Positions 45,931-53,980 are shown, numbered from the stretch's first letter. The stretch: 64,000 nucleotides of DNA from Paraburkholderia silvatlantica (GCF_003096715.1 NZ_QEOL01000002.1:62001-126000), one strand, 5' to 3'. Numbers and translations: made by a program. The notes: generated by a model not told the origin, from the sequence alone.

Positions 45931-46953
45931 CTAGCCGCCGCGCGCCGCGCCCGCGCGATCGGCGATTTCGTTCCACAAATGCATGGCCGCGTACGCGCGC
46001 CAGGGGCTCCAGGTATCGGTGCGGGTGCGCTGCTGGGTCGCGCGCGCGAGCGAAGGGTCGCGCGCCGCGATGGCCTGCATGAGCACGAGATCGGTCGCGG
46101 GCCACGCGTTCGCGTCGCGCCATGCGCGCATCGCCACGTATTCCACGGTCCACGGTCCGATGCCGGGCAACGCGAGCAGCGCGGCGCGCATGGCATCGAG
46201 ATCGGGGGGCTCTGGTGCGATAGCGTCAAATTGTCTGCTTTGACGCTTGCCGCGCTCCTTGCCTTGATCTTCCTGCGCGTAGTCGCGTTCGATGATCACC
46301 GCGCCGCTCGCCACGGCCTGCGCGAAGCCCTGCAGCGCGGCGACGCGCTTGCCGGGCATGCCGATACCCGCGAGATCGGCGGCGGCGAGCGCCGCGGGCG
46401 TCGGAAAGCGCCACGCGGTGCGCGCGTGCGCATGGTCGTCGATGCGCTTGCCCACGCGTTCGACGAGGCGCCCGACGATCGTCGTTGCCGCTTTCACGCT
46501 GACCTGCTGGCCCACGATCGCGCGCACCACGAGTTCGAAGCCCGACCACGCGCCGGGCACGCGCAGCCCCGGCACGGCCGCGACGAGCGGCGCGAGCCAC
46601 GGGTCGCTGCGCAGATGCCCGGCGACGGCGGCGGGATCGGCGTGCAGATCGAACATGCGCGAGAGCGGTGCGGCGAGCGCTGCCGCGTGCGCGCTCACGG
46701 GTCCATCGATCTGCACGACGAGGCAATGCTTGCGCGCGTGCCGGCGCACGGCGAGCGTGCCGCTCGCGCCGTTGAAATCGATCGCGCGCAGCCACGCGCC
46801 GTCCTCCACCGCCTCGACGCCCGGCGTCGCGCGGCCGCTGAAAAAGCGCAACACGCGTGGCCAGTCGTAGGGCGCGCGAAACGGCAGTTCGAGTGTGGCG
46901 CTGTGCGTCGGCGCCCCGGTTTGTGGTTCGGATTGCGAGGCGATGGCGCTCAA
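45931..46953 (-). CDS. alkA: DNA-3-methyladenine glycosylase II
   Basis: A 340-residue AlkA that removes alkylated purines. It has the AlkA N-terminal domain (LELPFRAPYDWPRVLRFF) and the helix-hairpin-helix LALPGIGPWTVEYVAMRAW with the catalytic Asp in WPATDLVL. Residues about 205-235 hold a charged insertion. The start is the TTG at 46953: it overlaps the ada stop as TTGA and is preceded by GGAG at a good distance, and no ATG lies near in frame. This places it in an operon with ada, as expected for the adaptive response. Confidence 0.9.
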   Translation of the reverse strand: MSAIASQSEPQTGAPTHSATLELPFRAPYDWPRVLRFFSGRATPGVEAVEDGAWLRAIDFNGASGTLAVRRHARKHCLVVQIDGPVSAHAAALAAPLSRMFDLHADPAAVAGHLRSDPWLAPLVAAVPGLRVPGAWSGFELVVRAIVGQQVSVKAATTIVGRLVERVGKRIDDHAHARTAWRFPTPAALAAADLAGIGMPGKRVAALQGFAQAVASGAVIIERDYAQEDQGKERGKRQSRQFDAIAPEPPDLDAMRAALLALPGIGPWTVEYVAMRAWRDANAWPATDLVLMQAIAARDPSLARATQQRTRTDTWSPWRAYAAMHLWNEIADRAGAARGG

Positions 46954-48140
46954 GAGGCGGTCTCCGGCGTGTTGGCGCTTTTTGAGGTCGAACGGGTGCT
47001 TTTTGGACTTTTTGCGCCGTCTTGCGCAGCCTGTGATGCGCGCGCTTCGCCGTCGAGCAGCGCCGCCTTGCGCTCGAGCCCCCAGCGATAACCCGCGAGC
47101 GAGCCGCCCTTCTGCACGACGCGATGGCACGGAATCGCCAATGCCACCGGATTCGACGCGCACGCACTCGCCACGGCCCGCACCACGCGCGGCGCGCCGA
47201 GCGTTTCGGCGATCTGCGAATAGCTGCGCGTCTCGCCGTAGGGAATGCGCTGGAGCGCGTCCCAGACGCGCTGCTGGAACGCGGTGGCGGCAATGTCGAG
47301 CGGCAGATCGAAACGCTCGCGCCGGCCGTGCAGATACGCGTCGATCTGCGCGGCGAACGGCGCGACCGCGGCCTTGTCCTCGAAGCACTGCGCGTTAGCG
47401 AAATCGGCCGTGAGTGCGGCGGTGAGCGTCGCGGCATCGTCGCCGAACGCGATCCGGCAAATGCCTTTTTTCGTTGCCGCGATCAGCACGAAGCCGATCG
47501 GCGTGGGCGTGGCGCCGTAGTAGATCGTCAGTCCCGCGCCCTTGCGGCGATAGGCGGAAGGCGTCATGCCCAGCTCGCCCGGCACGCTGTGATAGAGCCG
47601 CGACGACGAGCCGAAGCCGGCGTCGGCGCTGGCGCGCGTGACGTCGGCGCCCTCGCCGAGCGCGTCGCGCAGCACGGCCCCGCGCCGCGCCGCCTGATAT
47701 TGGCGCGGCGACACACCCAGCGCGCGCTTGAAGAGGCGCTGCAGATGAAATGGGCTTAGGTGCACGGCTTCGCCCAGTTGGGCGAGCGTGAGCCGCTCTT
47801 GCGGGTCGGCGTCCAGCGTCGCGCGCGCGCGGCGCACGATTTCCAGTTCGCGCGGCAAGCCACCCGGGCGGCAGCGCTTGCATTCGCGATAGCCGGCGGC
47901 GCGCGCGTCGTCGCCATTGGCGAAGAATTCGATGTTCTCGCGCCGCGGCAGCCGCGACGCGCACGACGGGCGGCAGAACACACCGGTGGTGCGCACGGCG
48001 TAGAAGAATGCACCGTCGGCGCGGGCGTCGCGCGACGTGACGGCTTGCCAGCGGTCGGCGTCGTTCGCCCACTCGCTGTCTGGCGTTTGGCTGGGTTTGG
48101 CGGGTTTCATCACGGGTTTCATGGTAGGGACGGCGCTCAT
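46950..48140 (-). CDS. ada: Bifunctional Ada: methylphosphotriester and O6-methylguanine methyltransferase, AraC-type regulator
   Basis: A 396-residue Ada. The N-terminal zinc domain has Cys56, Cys60, Cys87 and Cys90 (VFCRPSC, ECKRC), of which the first accepts the phosphotriester methyl group. An AraC-type helix-turn-helix follows (LGEAVHLSPFHLQRLFKRALG), then the O6-alkylguanine transferase domain with the acceptor Cys in IPCHRV. The C-terminus is a Lys/Ser/Thr-rich tail. AGGAG precedes the ATG at 48140. Methylated Ada is expected to activate its own ada-alkA operon. ACAGCGCA, one mismatch from the E. coli Ada box, is at 48215-48222 on the minus strand, though rather far from the start. Confidence 0.95.
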   Translation of the reverse strand: MSAVPTMKPVMKPAKPSQTPDSEWANDADRWQAVTSRDARADGAFFYAVRTTGVFCRPSCASRLPRRENIEFFANGDDARAAGYRECKRCRPGGLPRELEIVRRARATLDADPQERLTLAQLGEAVHLSPFHLQRLFKRALGVSPRQYQAARRGAVLRDALGEGADVTRASADAGFGSSSRLYHSVPGELGMTPSAYRRKGAGLTIYYGATPTPIGFVLIAATKKGICRIAFGDDAATLTAALTADFANAQCFEDKAAVAPFAAQIDAYLHGRRERFDLPLDIAATAFQQRVWDALQRIPYGETRSYSQIAETLGAPRVVRAVASACASNPVALAIPCHRVVQKGGSLAGYRWGLERKAALLDGEARASQAAQDGAKSPKSTRSTSKSANTPETAS

Positions 48141-48354
48141 TTGAGGGCTCCTCGAAGTGCCTGTCTGGATGCCCTTACTCTAACTTCGCGTACGGACGAC
48201 GGCGCGCCGGATCTTGCGCTGTCATTGCAGCCGATATGTGCCGTGAATGCGCCATGGTCTGGCACTGATAGGCCCTTCGGTGAATCCCTGGTGGTGCTTT
48301 GCGGATTCCCATGCGACAAAATGGCAACTTTGCGGGTTTTCCCTTAAAAAGTTG

Positions 48355-48383
48355 TTGCGTCGCGTCAGCCGACTCGGTATAGT
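48355..48383 (+). promoter_or_regulatory. Promoter of the candidate small RNA
   Basis: TTGCGT at 48355-48360 and TATAGT at 48378-48383 with the ideal 17-bp spacing. Transcription should start at about 48389-48391. Confidence 0.65.
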
Positions 48384-48389
48384 AGTTCC

Positions 48390-48450
48390 TGTCTCCTCCA
48401 TGTCTCCTCCTGATATGGATTAAGCCCGCTCACAGCAGCGGGCTTTTTTT
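48390..48450 (+). ncRNA. Candidate small RNA with two anti-Shine-Dalgarno motifs
   Basis: Predicted transcript of about 60 nt. Its 5' part is two tandem 11-base units TGTCTCCTCC(A/T) (48390-48400, 48401-48411), each containing CTCCTCC, complementary to GGAGGAG-type ribosome-binding sites and similar to the anti-SD end of 16S rRNA. These units are predicted to be unstructured. The 3' part is a terminator: stem AAGCCCGCT / AGCGGGCTT (48422-48430, 48437-48445) ending in seven T residues. A seven-codon frame (ATG at 48399, TAA at 48420) is too short and has no ribosome-binding site. I do not recognise a named family. The function, repression of mRNAs by occluding their ribosome-binding sites, is inference. 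Confidence 0.6.
48422..48450 (+). terminator. Terminator of the candidate small RNA
   Basis: A 9-bp stem with a six-base loop and seven consecutive T residues (48444-48450). It has no protein-coding gene directly upstream on the plus strand; the nearest signal upstream is the promoter at 48355-48383. Confidence 0.9.
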
Positions 48451-48647
48451 CGTCCAGCGTTTCCATACGTCGATTCGCCCACCCGCGCCGCGCCCCCGCT
48501 TTCAGTCCTTTCGGCTATTTTCCGCCGGTTCCCACGGTTGTGCCGCCGGCGGTTCCGGTTCGCGAATCTCGCGCCAATGCGCGCATTCTGCGCAGCCCCG
48601 CGTCCACAGGTTCATCATGAGAAGCCCTGCACGAACTCGAGGACGCC

Positions 48648-49058
48648 ATGCGGATTCAGATTCGCGAGATCGATCACGTCGTTATCCGGGCGGCCGATGT
48701 GGCCGCCATGACGCGTTTCTATTGCGAAGTACTCGGTTGCCAGCCGGAGCGTGAACAGCGCGATCTCGGCCTCGTGCAATTGCGCGCGGGACGCTCGCTG
48801 ATCGATCTCGTGACGATCGGCGGCCCGCTCGACCGGGGCTCCGGCGCCCCGCCTGCTGGCGCGGGCGGCAACATGGATCATCTTTGTCTGCGCGTGGAGC
48901 CGTTCGACGCCGAGGCGCTCGCGTCGCATCTGACGCTGCATGGCGCGCGTCCCGGCAATGCCGTCGAGCGCTATGGGGCGGAGGGCTTGGGGCCGTCGCT
49001 TTATCTGTTCGACCCGGAAGGCAACATGGTGGAACTCAAGGGGCCGCCGCGCGCCTGA
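48648..49058 (+). CDS. VOC-family (glyoxalase-like) protein
   Basis: A 136-residue single-domain protein of the vicinal oxygen chelate fold. It starts with REIDHVVIRAADVAAMTRFYCEVLG, has the middle NMDHLCLRVEPF, and ends with LYLFDPEGNMVELKG. The metal-ligand positions are His10, His in MDHLCLRV, and the Glu of NMVELK, so a mononuclear metal enzyme is likely. Substrate unknown; glyoxalase, fosfomycin-resistance-like or dioxygenase activities occur in the family. GAGGAC precedes the ATG. It is convergent with yaeQ. Confidence 0.85.
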   Translation: MRIQIREIDHVVIRAADVAAMTRFYCEVLGCQPEREQRDLGLVQLRAGRSLIDLVTIGGPLDRGSGAPPAGAGGNMDHLCLRVEPFDAEALASHLTLHGARPGNAVERYGAEGLGPSLYLFDPEGNMVELKGPPRA

Positions 49059-49064
49059 GCGCGC

Positions 49065-49619
49065 TCACACGTTTTCGGGCGCCTTGAACACGCTCCATTC
49101 GACGGCCACTGGCTCGGCGCTCGTGTTGCCGATCCATGCAGCGCCGTCCTGCACCGTGCATTGCAGGCGCATGGTGCGCTCGGCCAGCGCGCCGAGCGAC
49201 GCGGCAACGCCCTCGCCCAGCGACCAGACCGTCACGTTGCGCAGGCGCTCGACCTTGTTGCGCACGCCTTGCCACCAGATGTCGGAGGTGCGCCCGCCGT
49301 AGGCGATCACGATGACCTCGCCCGCGCGGCCGCTCGCCTTGGCAATGCGGCGCTCGTCGGGCTGGCCGACTTCGATCCACGTCTCGATCGCGCCGGTGTA
49401 GTCCTTGCACCAGAGATCGGGCTCGTCCGTATCGGAGAGGCCCTTGCAGAATTCGAGCCGCTCGCCCGCAAACAGCGCGAACGCCGCGATGCGAACCATC
49501 ATGCGGTCGTCGGTTTCGGACGGATGGCGCGCGATCGTGAGCGCATGGTCAGCGTAATAGTGCCGGTCCATGTCCGCGATCTGCAGTTCTGCCTTGTAGA
49601 TGGTCGATTTGAGTGCCAT
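49065..49619 (-). CDS. yaeQ: YaeQ-family protein
   Basis: A 184-residue protein of the YaeQ family, starting MALKSTIYKAELQIADMDRHYY, with SDTDEPDLWCKDYTGAIETW and KASGRAGEVIVIAYGG. The fold is related to PD-(D/E)XK nucleases, but no biochemical role is settled; E. coli YaeQ was once linked to RfaH suppression. The start at 49619 fits the family exactly. The frame is open upstream to 49703, but without similarity. Confidence 0.92.
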   Translation of the reverse strand: MALKSTIYKAELQIADMDRHYYADHALTIARHPSETDDRMMVRIAAFALFAGERLEFCKGLSDTDEPDLWCKDYTGAIETWIEVGQPDERRIAKASGRAGEVIVIAYGGRTSDIWWQGVRNKVERLRNVTVWSLGEGVAASLGALAERTMRLQCTVQDGAAWIGNTSAEPVAVEWSVFKAPENV

Positions 49620-49792
49620 ACCGAATTCCGGTCGCGCGAAAGCCGCACATGATAGCGAAGTTTCCAGCAAGCAACGTGCCGGTCGAGTCGGCGCGCGGCG
49701 CAATGCGGATGGTCTGACGGGAAAATGACGGGGGTTTGACAGCGGCGCGCAACGCGTGGCATCACGTCACGGCCGCGCGTCCGGCAAGCACG

Positions 49793-49820
49793 ATGGCCCG
49801 GCGCATGTGCATCGGGCCAT
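49793..49820. terminator. Hairpin downstream of the small exported protein gene
   Basis: An 8-bp inverted repeat ATGGCCCG / CGGGCCAT with a 12-base loop, 34 bases after the stop of the minus-strand gene at 49855. There is no T-tract, so it may be a processing or weak termination site. Confidence 0.35.
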
Positions 49821-49854
49821 GTCGATGTCGAGAGGCGCGTTGGGAGATGCGGTC

Positions 49855-50196
49855 TTACTGCTTGATGAAGCGGTCCGTGGTCCAGAGTCCTTGCTCGTCG
49901 GTGTTCGCGGCGTTGACGAATTCGACGTCGTGACCCACCACCTGTACGACGCGGAACGACTGGTTGTCGGGCGTGGACAGACACTGGAATCCCGTGAAGT
50001 ATTCCTGCATCTGCTGATGCTCGCCGGCCTGCTCGTGAAGCGCGACGGCATCGAGTTTGTCTTTCGTGAGGCAGCCATAGGAGCCCGGCTTGAGCTGCAC
50101 CGTTTGCTGCGGCTTGACGCTCGCGTCCTGAGCTTGAACCGCAACGGCACAAGCAAGGCTGGCCGCCGCGACGACCAGACCGGATAGCTGTTTCAT
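49855..50196 (-). CDS. Small exported protein of unknown function
   Basis: A 113-residue protein with a signal peptide (MKQLSGLVVAAASLACAV, cleaved after VQA near residue 23) and a short mature part with two cysteines (GSYGCLTKDKL, GFQCLSTPDNQ) likely to pair in the periplasm. AGGAGG is perfectly placed before the ATG at 50196. Family not recognised; the ending EFVNAANTDEQGLWTTDRF suggests a compact beta-rich domain. Confidence 0.75.
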   Translation of the reverse strand: MKQLSGLVVAAASLACAVAVQAQDASVKPQQTVQLKPGSYGCLTKDKLDAVALHEQAGEHQQMQEYFTGFQCLSTPDNQSFRVVQVVGHDVEFVNAANTDEQGLWTTDRFIKQ

Positions 50197-50678
50197 GATT
50201 GCCTCCTGCGGGTTTTGACTCAGATTAGCTATGTATTTAACTCTCATGCCGCACCCGCGTTGTTAAACATAGAAAACTGCCGAAAGACTGCAAGCCCGAC
50301 TTGTGTGCGCTTGCAACAGCCGTGGAGGTTTGCAGCGTGGTGTCGAGCGCCGCGATACGTCCAGCCTGGGTCTGCCGGGCGTTCAGGAGCACTCCGAAGC
50401 ATCGATTACATAGTCCCGCGCCTTATCCAGCAAGGCGCAGCCGGTTATAGCGGGAATAGGACAATCGAACCTGCTTTGATTTAAACGGGTAATGGATTGC
50501 CGGGCGGCCAATGACGCAGCGCACCCAAAGTCGCATCGCCACCAATTGGGAACGCGCGCATTAATGGATTGGCGACAGAATAAAAACGATGCCAGGCGTC
50601 CATGAGGCTCTCGAAACGAAGCCGCTTGCATAGCGCAAAAGTTCGTGGATAAATCGGGCTTCCCAATGGAGGAACCCC
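50197..50678. other. Intergenic region before the LysE gene
   Basis: About 480 bp between divergent genes, of lower GC than the surroundings. I see no tRNA, no repeat and no clear promoter hexamers. Confidence 0.35.
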
Positions 50679-51305
50679 ATGACTTTCGCTCACTGGCTGC
50701 CGTTCGCGATTGCGTCGGCCATTCTCGTGGCCATTCCCGGCCCCACCGTGCTGCTCGTCGTTTCCTACGCGCTTGGCCACGGCCGCCGCTACGCGCTAGC
50801 AACCACGGCGGGCGTCGCGCTCGGCGACTTCACGGCCATGACCGCTTCCATGCTCGGACTCGGCGTGATACTCGCGGCTTCCGCCACGCTGTTCTCGGTG
50901 CTGAAGTGGATTGGCGCCGCCTATCTGATCTATCTGGGCGTGAAGCTCTGGCGCGCGCCCGTTGGCGAAGGCGACGCACCGGATACCTCCGAGACGCGCA
51001 CCGGCCGCATCTTCGCGCATGCGTACGCCGTCACCGCGCTTAACCCGAAGAGCATCATTTTCTTCGTCGCCTTCGTGCCACAGTTCATCGATCCGCATAT
51101 GGCCATGACGCCGCAGATCGTCGTGTTCGAAGCCACCTTCCTCGCGCTCGCGACGCTCAACGCGTTCGCCTATGCGCTGCTCGCGGCGGCAGCGCGCAAG
51201 GTCGTGCGCAGCCCGCGCGTGCAGCGCGTGGTCAATCGCACGGGGGGCACGCTGCTCATCGGCGCCGGACTTTTTGCTGCCGCGTGGCGAAAGTCGACGG
51301 CATAG
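50679..51305 (+). CDS. LysE/RhtB-family amino acid exporter
   Basis: A 208-residue inner-membrane protein with six predicted helices and the LysE hallmark PGPTVLLVVSYALGHGRR near the N-terminus, followed by GAAYLIYLGVKLWRAP and ALNPKSIIFFVAFVPQF. Such proteins export amino acids (threonine, homoserine lactone, lysine) or derivatives. GGAGGAA precedes the ATG. No LysG- or LysR-type regulator is adjacent. The substrate is unknown. Confidence 0.92.
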   Translation: MTFAHWLPFAIASAILVAIPGPTVLLVVSYALGHGRRYALATTAGVALGDFTAMTASMLGLGVILAASATLFSVLKWIGAAYLIYLGVKLWRAPVGEGDAPDTSETRTGRIFAHAYAVTALNPKSIIFFVAFVPQFIDPHMAMTPQIVVFEATFLALATLNAFAYALLAAAARKVVRSPRVQRVVNRTGGTLLIGAGLFAAAWRKSTA

Positions 51306-51436
51306 AGGGCGCATTGGGATCGATGGCGACCTCGCGCGGCGCACGCTCCGGGCGCCGCGCGGACCGGGCACGCAGGCTGCTTGACCCGGTTGTGATGGTT
51401 GGCGAACATTGTTTTCAAGCTTCAGTGCGCGCCCAA

Positions 51437-51465
51437 TGGGCAAACTGTCGCGTCCTGGCTACAAT
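51437..51465 (+). promoter_or_regulatory. Promoter of the small membrane protein gene
   Basis: TGGGCA at 51437-51442 and TACAAT at 51460-51465 with 17 bases between, 35 bases before the GTG at 51501. Confidence 0.55.
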
Positions 51466-51500
51466 GCAATTGCAAACCGCTTGACAACCAGGAGTCAATC

Positions 51501-51665
51501 GTGATCGAACACGTAATACTGGGCGCGTTTTTGGTGATCCCCCTTGTCATTGTCGTCTTCCTGTTTTCCGACGAGATCCTCGAGGAGCATCGACAACGCG
51601 TGGAAGCGGGAGACGGACATCATATCGACTGGCGTCATCCGCTACGCAGTCTTCTGCATCACTGA
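51501..51665 (+). CDS. Small membrane protein, 54 residues
   Basis: Starts with GTG at 51501, with AGGAG well placed upstream; a longer frame from 51399 lacks a ribosome-binding site and runs through the promoter. The protein has one hydrophobic helix (HVILGAFLVIPLVIVVFLF, residues about 4-22) followed by an acidic and His-rich cytoplasmic or periplasmic tail (DEILEEHRQR, GDGHHIDWRHP). Function unknown. A second small membrane protein may follow at 51718. Confidence 0.65.
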   Translation: MIEHVILGAFLVIPLVIVVFLFSDEILEEHRQRVEAGDGHHIDWRHPLRSLLHH

Positions 51666-51717
51666 GCGGGAGCACGAATCGCGCGGATAAACGCGCCGAA
51701 GCACATGGGTGGCACTC

Positions 51718-51876
51718 GTGGATTTCGAGTTCTCCTGGATGGCTTACTTCGTCGCCTTGTTCGTGCTGATGGCGCTGTCCGTTGCGCTCACCCTTCTCTG
51801 GCCGTCCGCTGGGCAGCGTGGCAGCACGCCGCGCGCACACGAGGCAGACGCGCACGACGGCGCGCACGCACGCTGA
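51718..51876 (+). CDS. Small membrane protein, 52 residues
   Basis: Open frame from GTG at 51718 (or GTG at 51709) to TGA at 51876. It encodes DFEFSWMAYFVALFVLMALS and continues as one long hydrophobic helix, then a hydrophilic tail rich in Ala, His and Asp (HEADAHDGAHAR). GGGTGG lies about 8 bases before the GTG. The size and layout resemble the preceding gene, 52 bp upstream, and the pair may be co-transcribed. It is shorter than usual gene-finder limits; the call rests on the membrane helix and its position. Confidence 0.45.
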   Translation: MDFEFSWMAYFVALFVLMALSVALTLLWPSAGQRGSTPRAHEADAHDGAHAR

Positions 51877-52010
51877 CCGGATTCGCTCCCGGCCAGCGCG
51901 CCGGCAAGCCACACCCTTCGGTAATTCGGCGTTACCACTTGCAGCACCTGTATCCAGCGATCAGGCTGACAATCGCTCGCATGTTTTCAAAGGTTCTCTG
52001 GGAGAACGAC

Positions 52011-52397
52011 ATGCGAAAGATGGCAGCCGTTTTGGTGCTGGCGGGGTGTGCGCTGTCGGCAGGCCCCGCGAGCGCGCACGATCACGGCGGTGACGTGGTG
52101 GGTGCGCTGGTCGGCGGCGCGTTGATTGGCGCCGCGGTGGGCGCCGTGCTCAATAGCGGCCCGGCGGTGGCCTACCCGGCTCAGCCGGCCTATGTGCAGC
52201 CCGAGCCCGTGTATGCCCAGCCGGCGCCGGTTTATGCCGCCGCCCCGGCCGGCGCGGCGTGTTACGACCCGTATTCGGGCCGCTACGTGCCTTGTGCGCC
52301 GGCCCAGCCCTCGCCGCCGCAATATGACGACGGCTACGCGCAGCCCGGCTACTACGGACAGCAGCCGGTTTATGCCCAGCCGGGCGGCGGCTGGTAA
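52011..52397 (+). CDS. Exported Tyr/Pro/Gln-rich protein with a glycine-zipper-like segment
   Basis: A 128-residue protein. A signal peptide (RKMAAVLVLAGCALSAGP, ending ASA) is followed by HDHGGDVVGALVGGALIGAA, a Gly-rich hydrophobic stretch of the glycine-zipper kind. Then comes a repetitive region rich in Tyr, Pro, Ala and Gln (YPAQPAYVQPEPVYAQPAPV, PGYYGQQPVYAQPGGGW). GGGAG precedes the ATG at 52011. Similar proteins are common in Burkholderiaceae and are predicted to be in the outer membrane or periplasm; function unknown. Confidence 0.75.
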   Translation: MRKMAAVLVLAGCALSAGPASAHDHGGDVVGALVGGALIGAAVGAVLNSGPAVAYPAQPAYVQPEPVYAQPAPVYAAAPAGAACYDPYSGRYVPCAPAQPSPPQYDDGYAQPGYYGQQPVYAQPGGGW

Positions 52398-52454
52398 TGC
52401 GTGAAGTGGCGCACGCCACAGTGCGCCGCCCGGCATCGTGGCTGCTCCTCGCGC

Positions 52455-53489
52455 CTAGTTCGTTTGCTCGACGGGCGTCACGCTCAGGATGAGTCGCTGC
52501 GTCAAGCGGATCACACCGATTTCCACTGCGCGATCAATGCGCGACACGTCGAACAGACGCTGCAGCGTGTCGATACCGTCCACCGCCACGCCGTCGATCG
52601 TCACGATCGTGTCGTCCACGCGCAGGCCGCTGAGCGCCGCGGGACTGCCCTTGACGATTTCCATCACCCGCACGCCGGTTGTCGCGCTCAGGCCGAAGTA
52701 ACGCTGCACCTTGCGCGCGATCGGCACCGTGGTGCCGGCAATGCCGATATAGGCACGCCGCACCCGGCCGTGCGCGAAGAGTTGCGTGATAACCCACTTT
52801 GCCGTGTCGATGGCCGTGGCGAAGCAGATAGCCTGCGCGCCCGGAATGATCGCCGTATTCACGCCAATCACCTGACCCGCCGAATTGATGAGCGGGCCGC
52901 CCGAGTTGCCCGGATTGAGCGCGGCGTCGGTCTGGATCACGTCGTAGATCATGCGGCCGGACTCCGAGCGCAGCGAGCGGCCGAGCGCCGACACCACACC
53001 CGTCGTCACCGTTTGGGCGAGGCCGAGCGGGCTGCCCACGGCGATGGCAATTTGCCCGACGCGCAGGCCCGCCGAATCGCCGAGTTGCGCGTGCGGCAGC
53101 GCTTCTGCCGCGCCGATACGCAGCACGGCGAGATCCGTGCTCGGGTCGTCGCCGACGAGGTCGGCGCTCTGCGTCGTGCCGTCCGCAAGCGTGACGCTCA
53201 GCTTACTTGCGCCATGCACCACGTGGCTGTTCGTCAGCAAGTAGCCGTCCGGCGTGAACAGGAAGCCCGAGCCGCTGCCGCCGCGCGCGGGGGCCTGGCC
53301 CGATGCGCGGCGCTCGACGGCAATGTGCGCGACGGCCGGCTGCACGCGCTCCAGCGCGCCGATCACGGTTCGCGAATAGGCGTCGAGGAGCGCGTCGTCG
53401 TCGAAGCCGGGGCGCTGGCCCGCGCCGTCGGATGGGACGCCGCGAGCCAGATCGTCAATGAAGGAAGGTCGTCTGCCCACGATCTGCAT
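52455..53489 (-). CDS. HtrA/DegQ-like S1C serine protease without signal peptide
   Basis: A 344-residue trypsin-like protease. The catalytic triad is visible: His in LLTNSHVVHG, Asp in DDPSTDLAVLRI and Ser in NPGNSGGPLIN. One PDZ domain follows (VRVMEIVKGSPAALSGLRVDD). Unlike DegP or DegQ there is no signal peptide or membrane anchor; the N-terminus is hydrophilic (QIVGRRPSFIDDLARG). The ribosome-binding site at 53489 is poor, so an upstream start is not excluded, but no hydrophobic stretch is encoded there. It may act in the cytoplasm or be exported by an unknown route. Confidence 0.85.
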   Translation of the reverse strand: MQIVGRRPSFIDDLARGVPSDGAGQRPGFDDDALLDAYSRTVIGALERVQPAVAHIAVERRASGQAPARGGSGSGFLFTPDGYLLTNSHVVHGASKLSVTLADGTTQSADLVGDDPSTDLAVLRIGAAEALPHAQLGDSAGLRVGQIAIAVGSPLGLAQTVTTGVVSALGRSLRSESGRMIYDVIQTDAALNPGNSGGPLINSAGQVIGVNTAIIPGAQAICFATAIDTAKWVITQLFAHGRVRRAYIGIAGTTVPIARKVQRYFGLSATTGVRVMEIVKGSPAALSGLRVDDTIVTIDGVAVDGIDTLQRLFDVSRIDRAVEIGVIRLTQRLILSVTPVEQTN

Positions 53490-53642
53490 CTCCGAAAATA
53501 GTGGGCTCTACATGCAGGGGGCGCACGACGTTTTCAAGAGCGCGCACCAGGTTGGCCGAAACGTCAAGCTCCTGATCGCCGCAACTGCTGCGGTGCTTTT
53601 TTCGTCTGCCAGGCCGCTGGCGAGCGCCCCGGAAAAGAAAAA

Positions 53643-53660
53643 AGCCCGCTCGCGCGGGCT
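53643..53660 (-). terminator. Terminator of the 78-residue protein gene
   Basis: A 7-bp stem AGCCCGC / GCGGGCT with a 4-base loop; on the minus strand it is followed by TTTTTTTCTTTTCC. It lies about 80 bases after the stop of the minus-strand gene at 53744. Confidence 0.85.
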
Positions 53661-53743
53661 AATCCATGCTCGGGTGACATGGCGAGGTTAATCGGCAATT
53701 CGCGGCGCCGGGCGCGCGCGAAGCAAACGCATGAACCGGTGAA

Positions 53744-53980
53744 TCAGGCGGCCAGCGCCTCGCGCACCGCTGCGCCGGGCGCAGGCCGCCGCGCTTCGAG
53801 TTCGACCATGAGCGCGTCGACCGTGCGGAACTGGGACGGCGTGATCTGGGCAAGGTCAAGCAATGCGCACAGGCGCCCGTACCAGTAATCGAGTGAAAAG
53901 ACTGTCGGCGTCGTGCCGGCCGATAACGAGGGCGCCATTGCGCGCGTGATATGCGCGATCTCGTCGTCGATGAATCTCAT
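53744..53980 (-). CDS. Small hypothetical protein, 78 residues
   Basis: A soluble 78-residue protein (RFIDDEIAHITRAMAPSL, then FSLDYWYGRLCALLDLAQI) with three predicted helices and no signal peptide. GGGGC precedes the ATG, and a good terminator follows, which supports a real gene. Family not recognised with certainty; comparable proteins are annotated as hypothetical in Burkholderia. Confidence 0.65.
   Translation of the reverse strand: MRFIDDEIAHITRAMAPSLSAGTTPTVFSLDYWYGRLCALLDLAQITPSQFRTVDALMVELEARRPAPGAAVREALAA

Larger units (their letters stand above)
48141..48647. other. Region between ada and the VOC gene
   Basis: About 510 bp between divergent genes. It holds the ada promoter on the left, a candidate small RNA gene with its own promoter and terminator (48355-48450), and then about 200 bp of GC-rich sequence leading to the VOC gene in which I see nothing. 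Confidence 0.6.
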
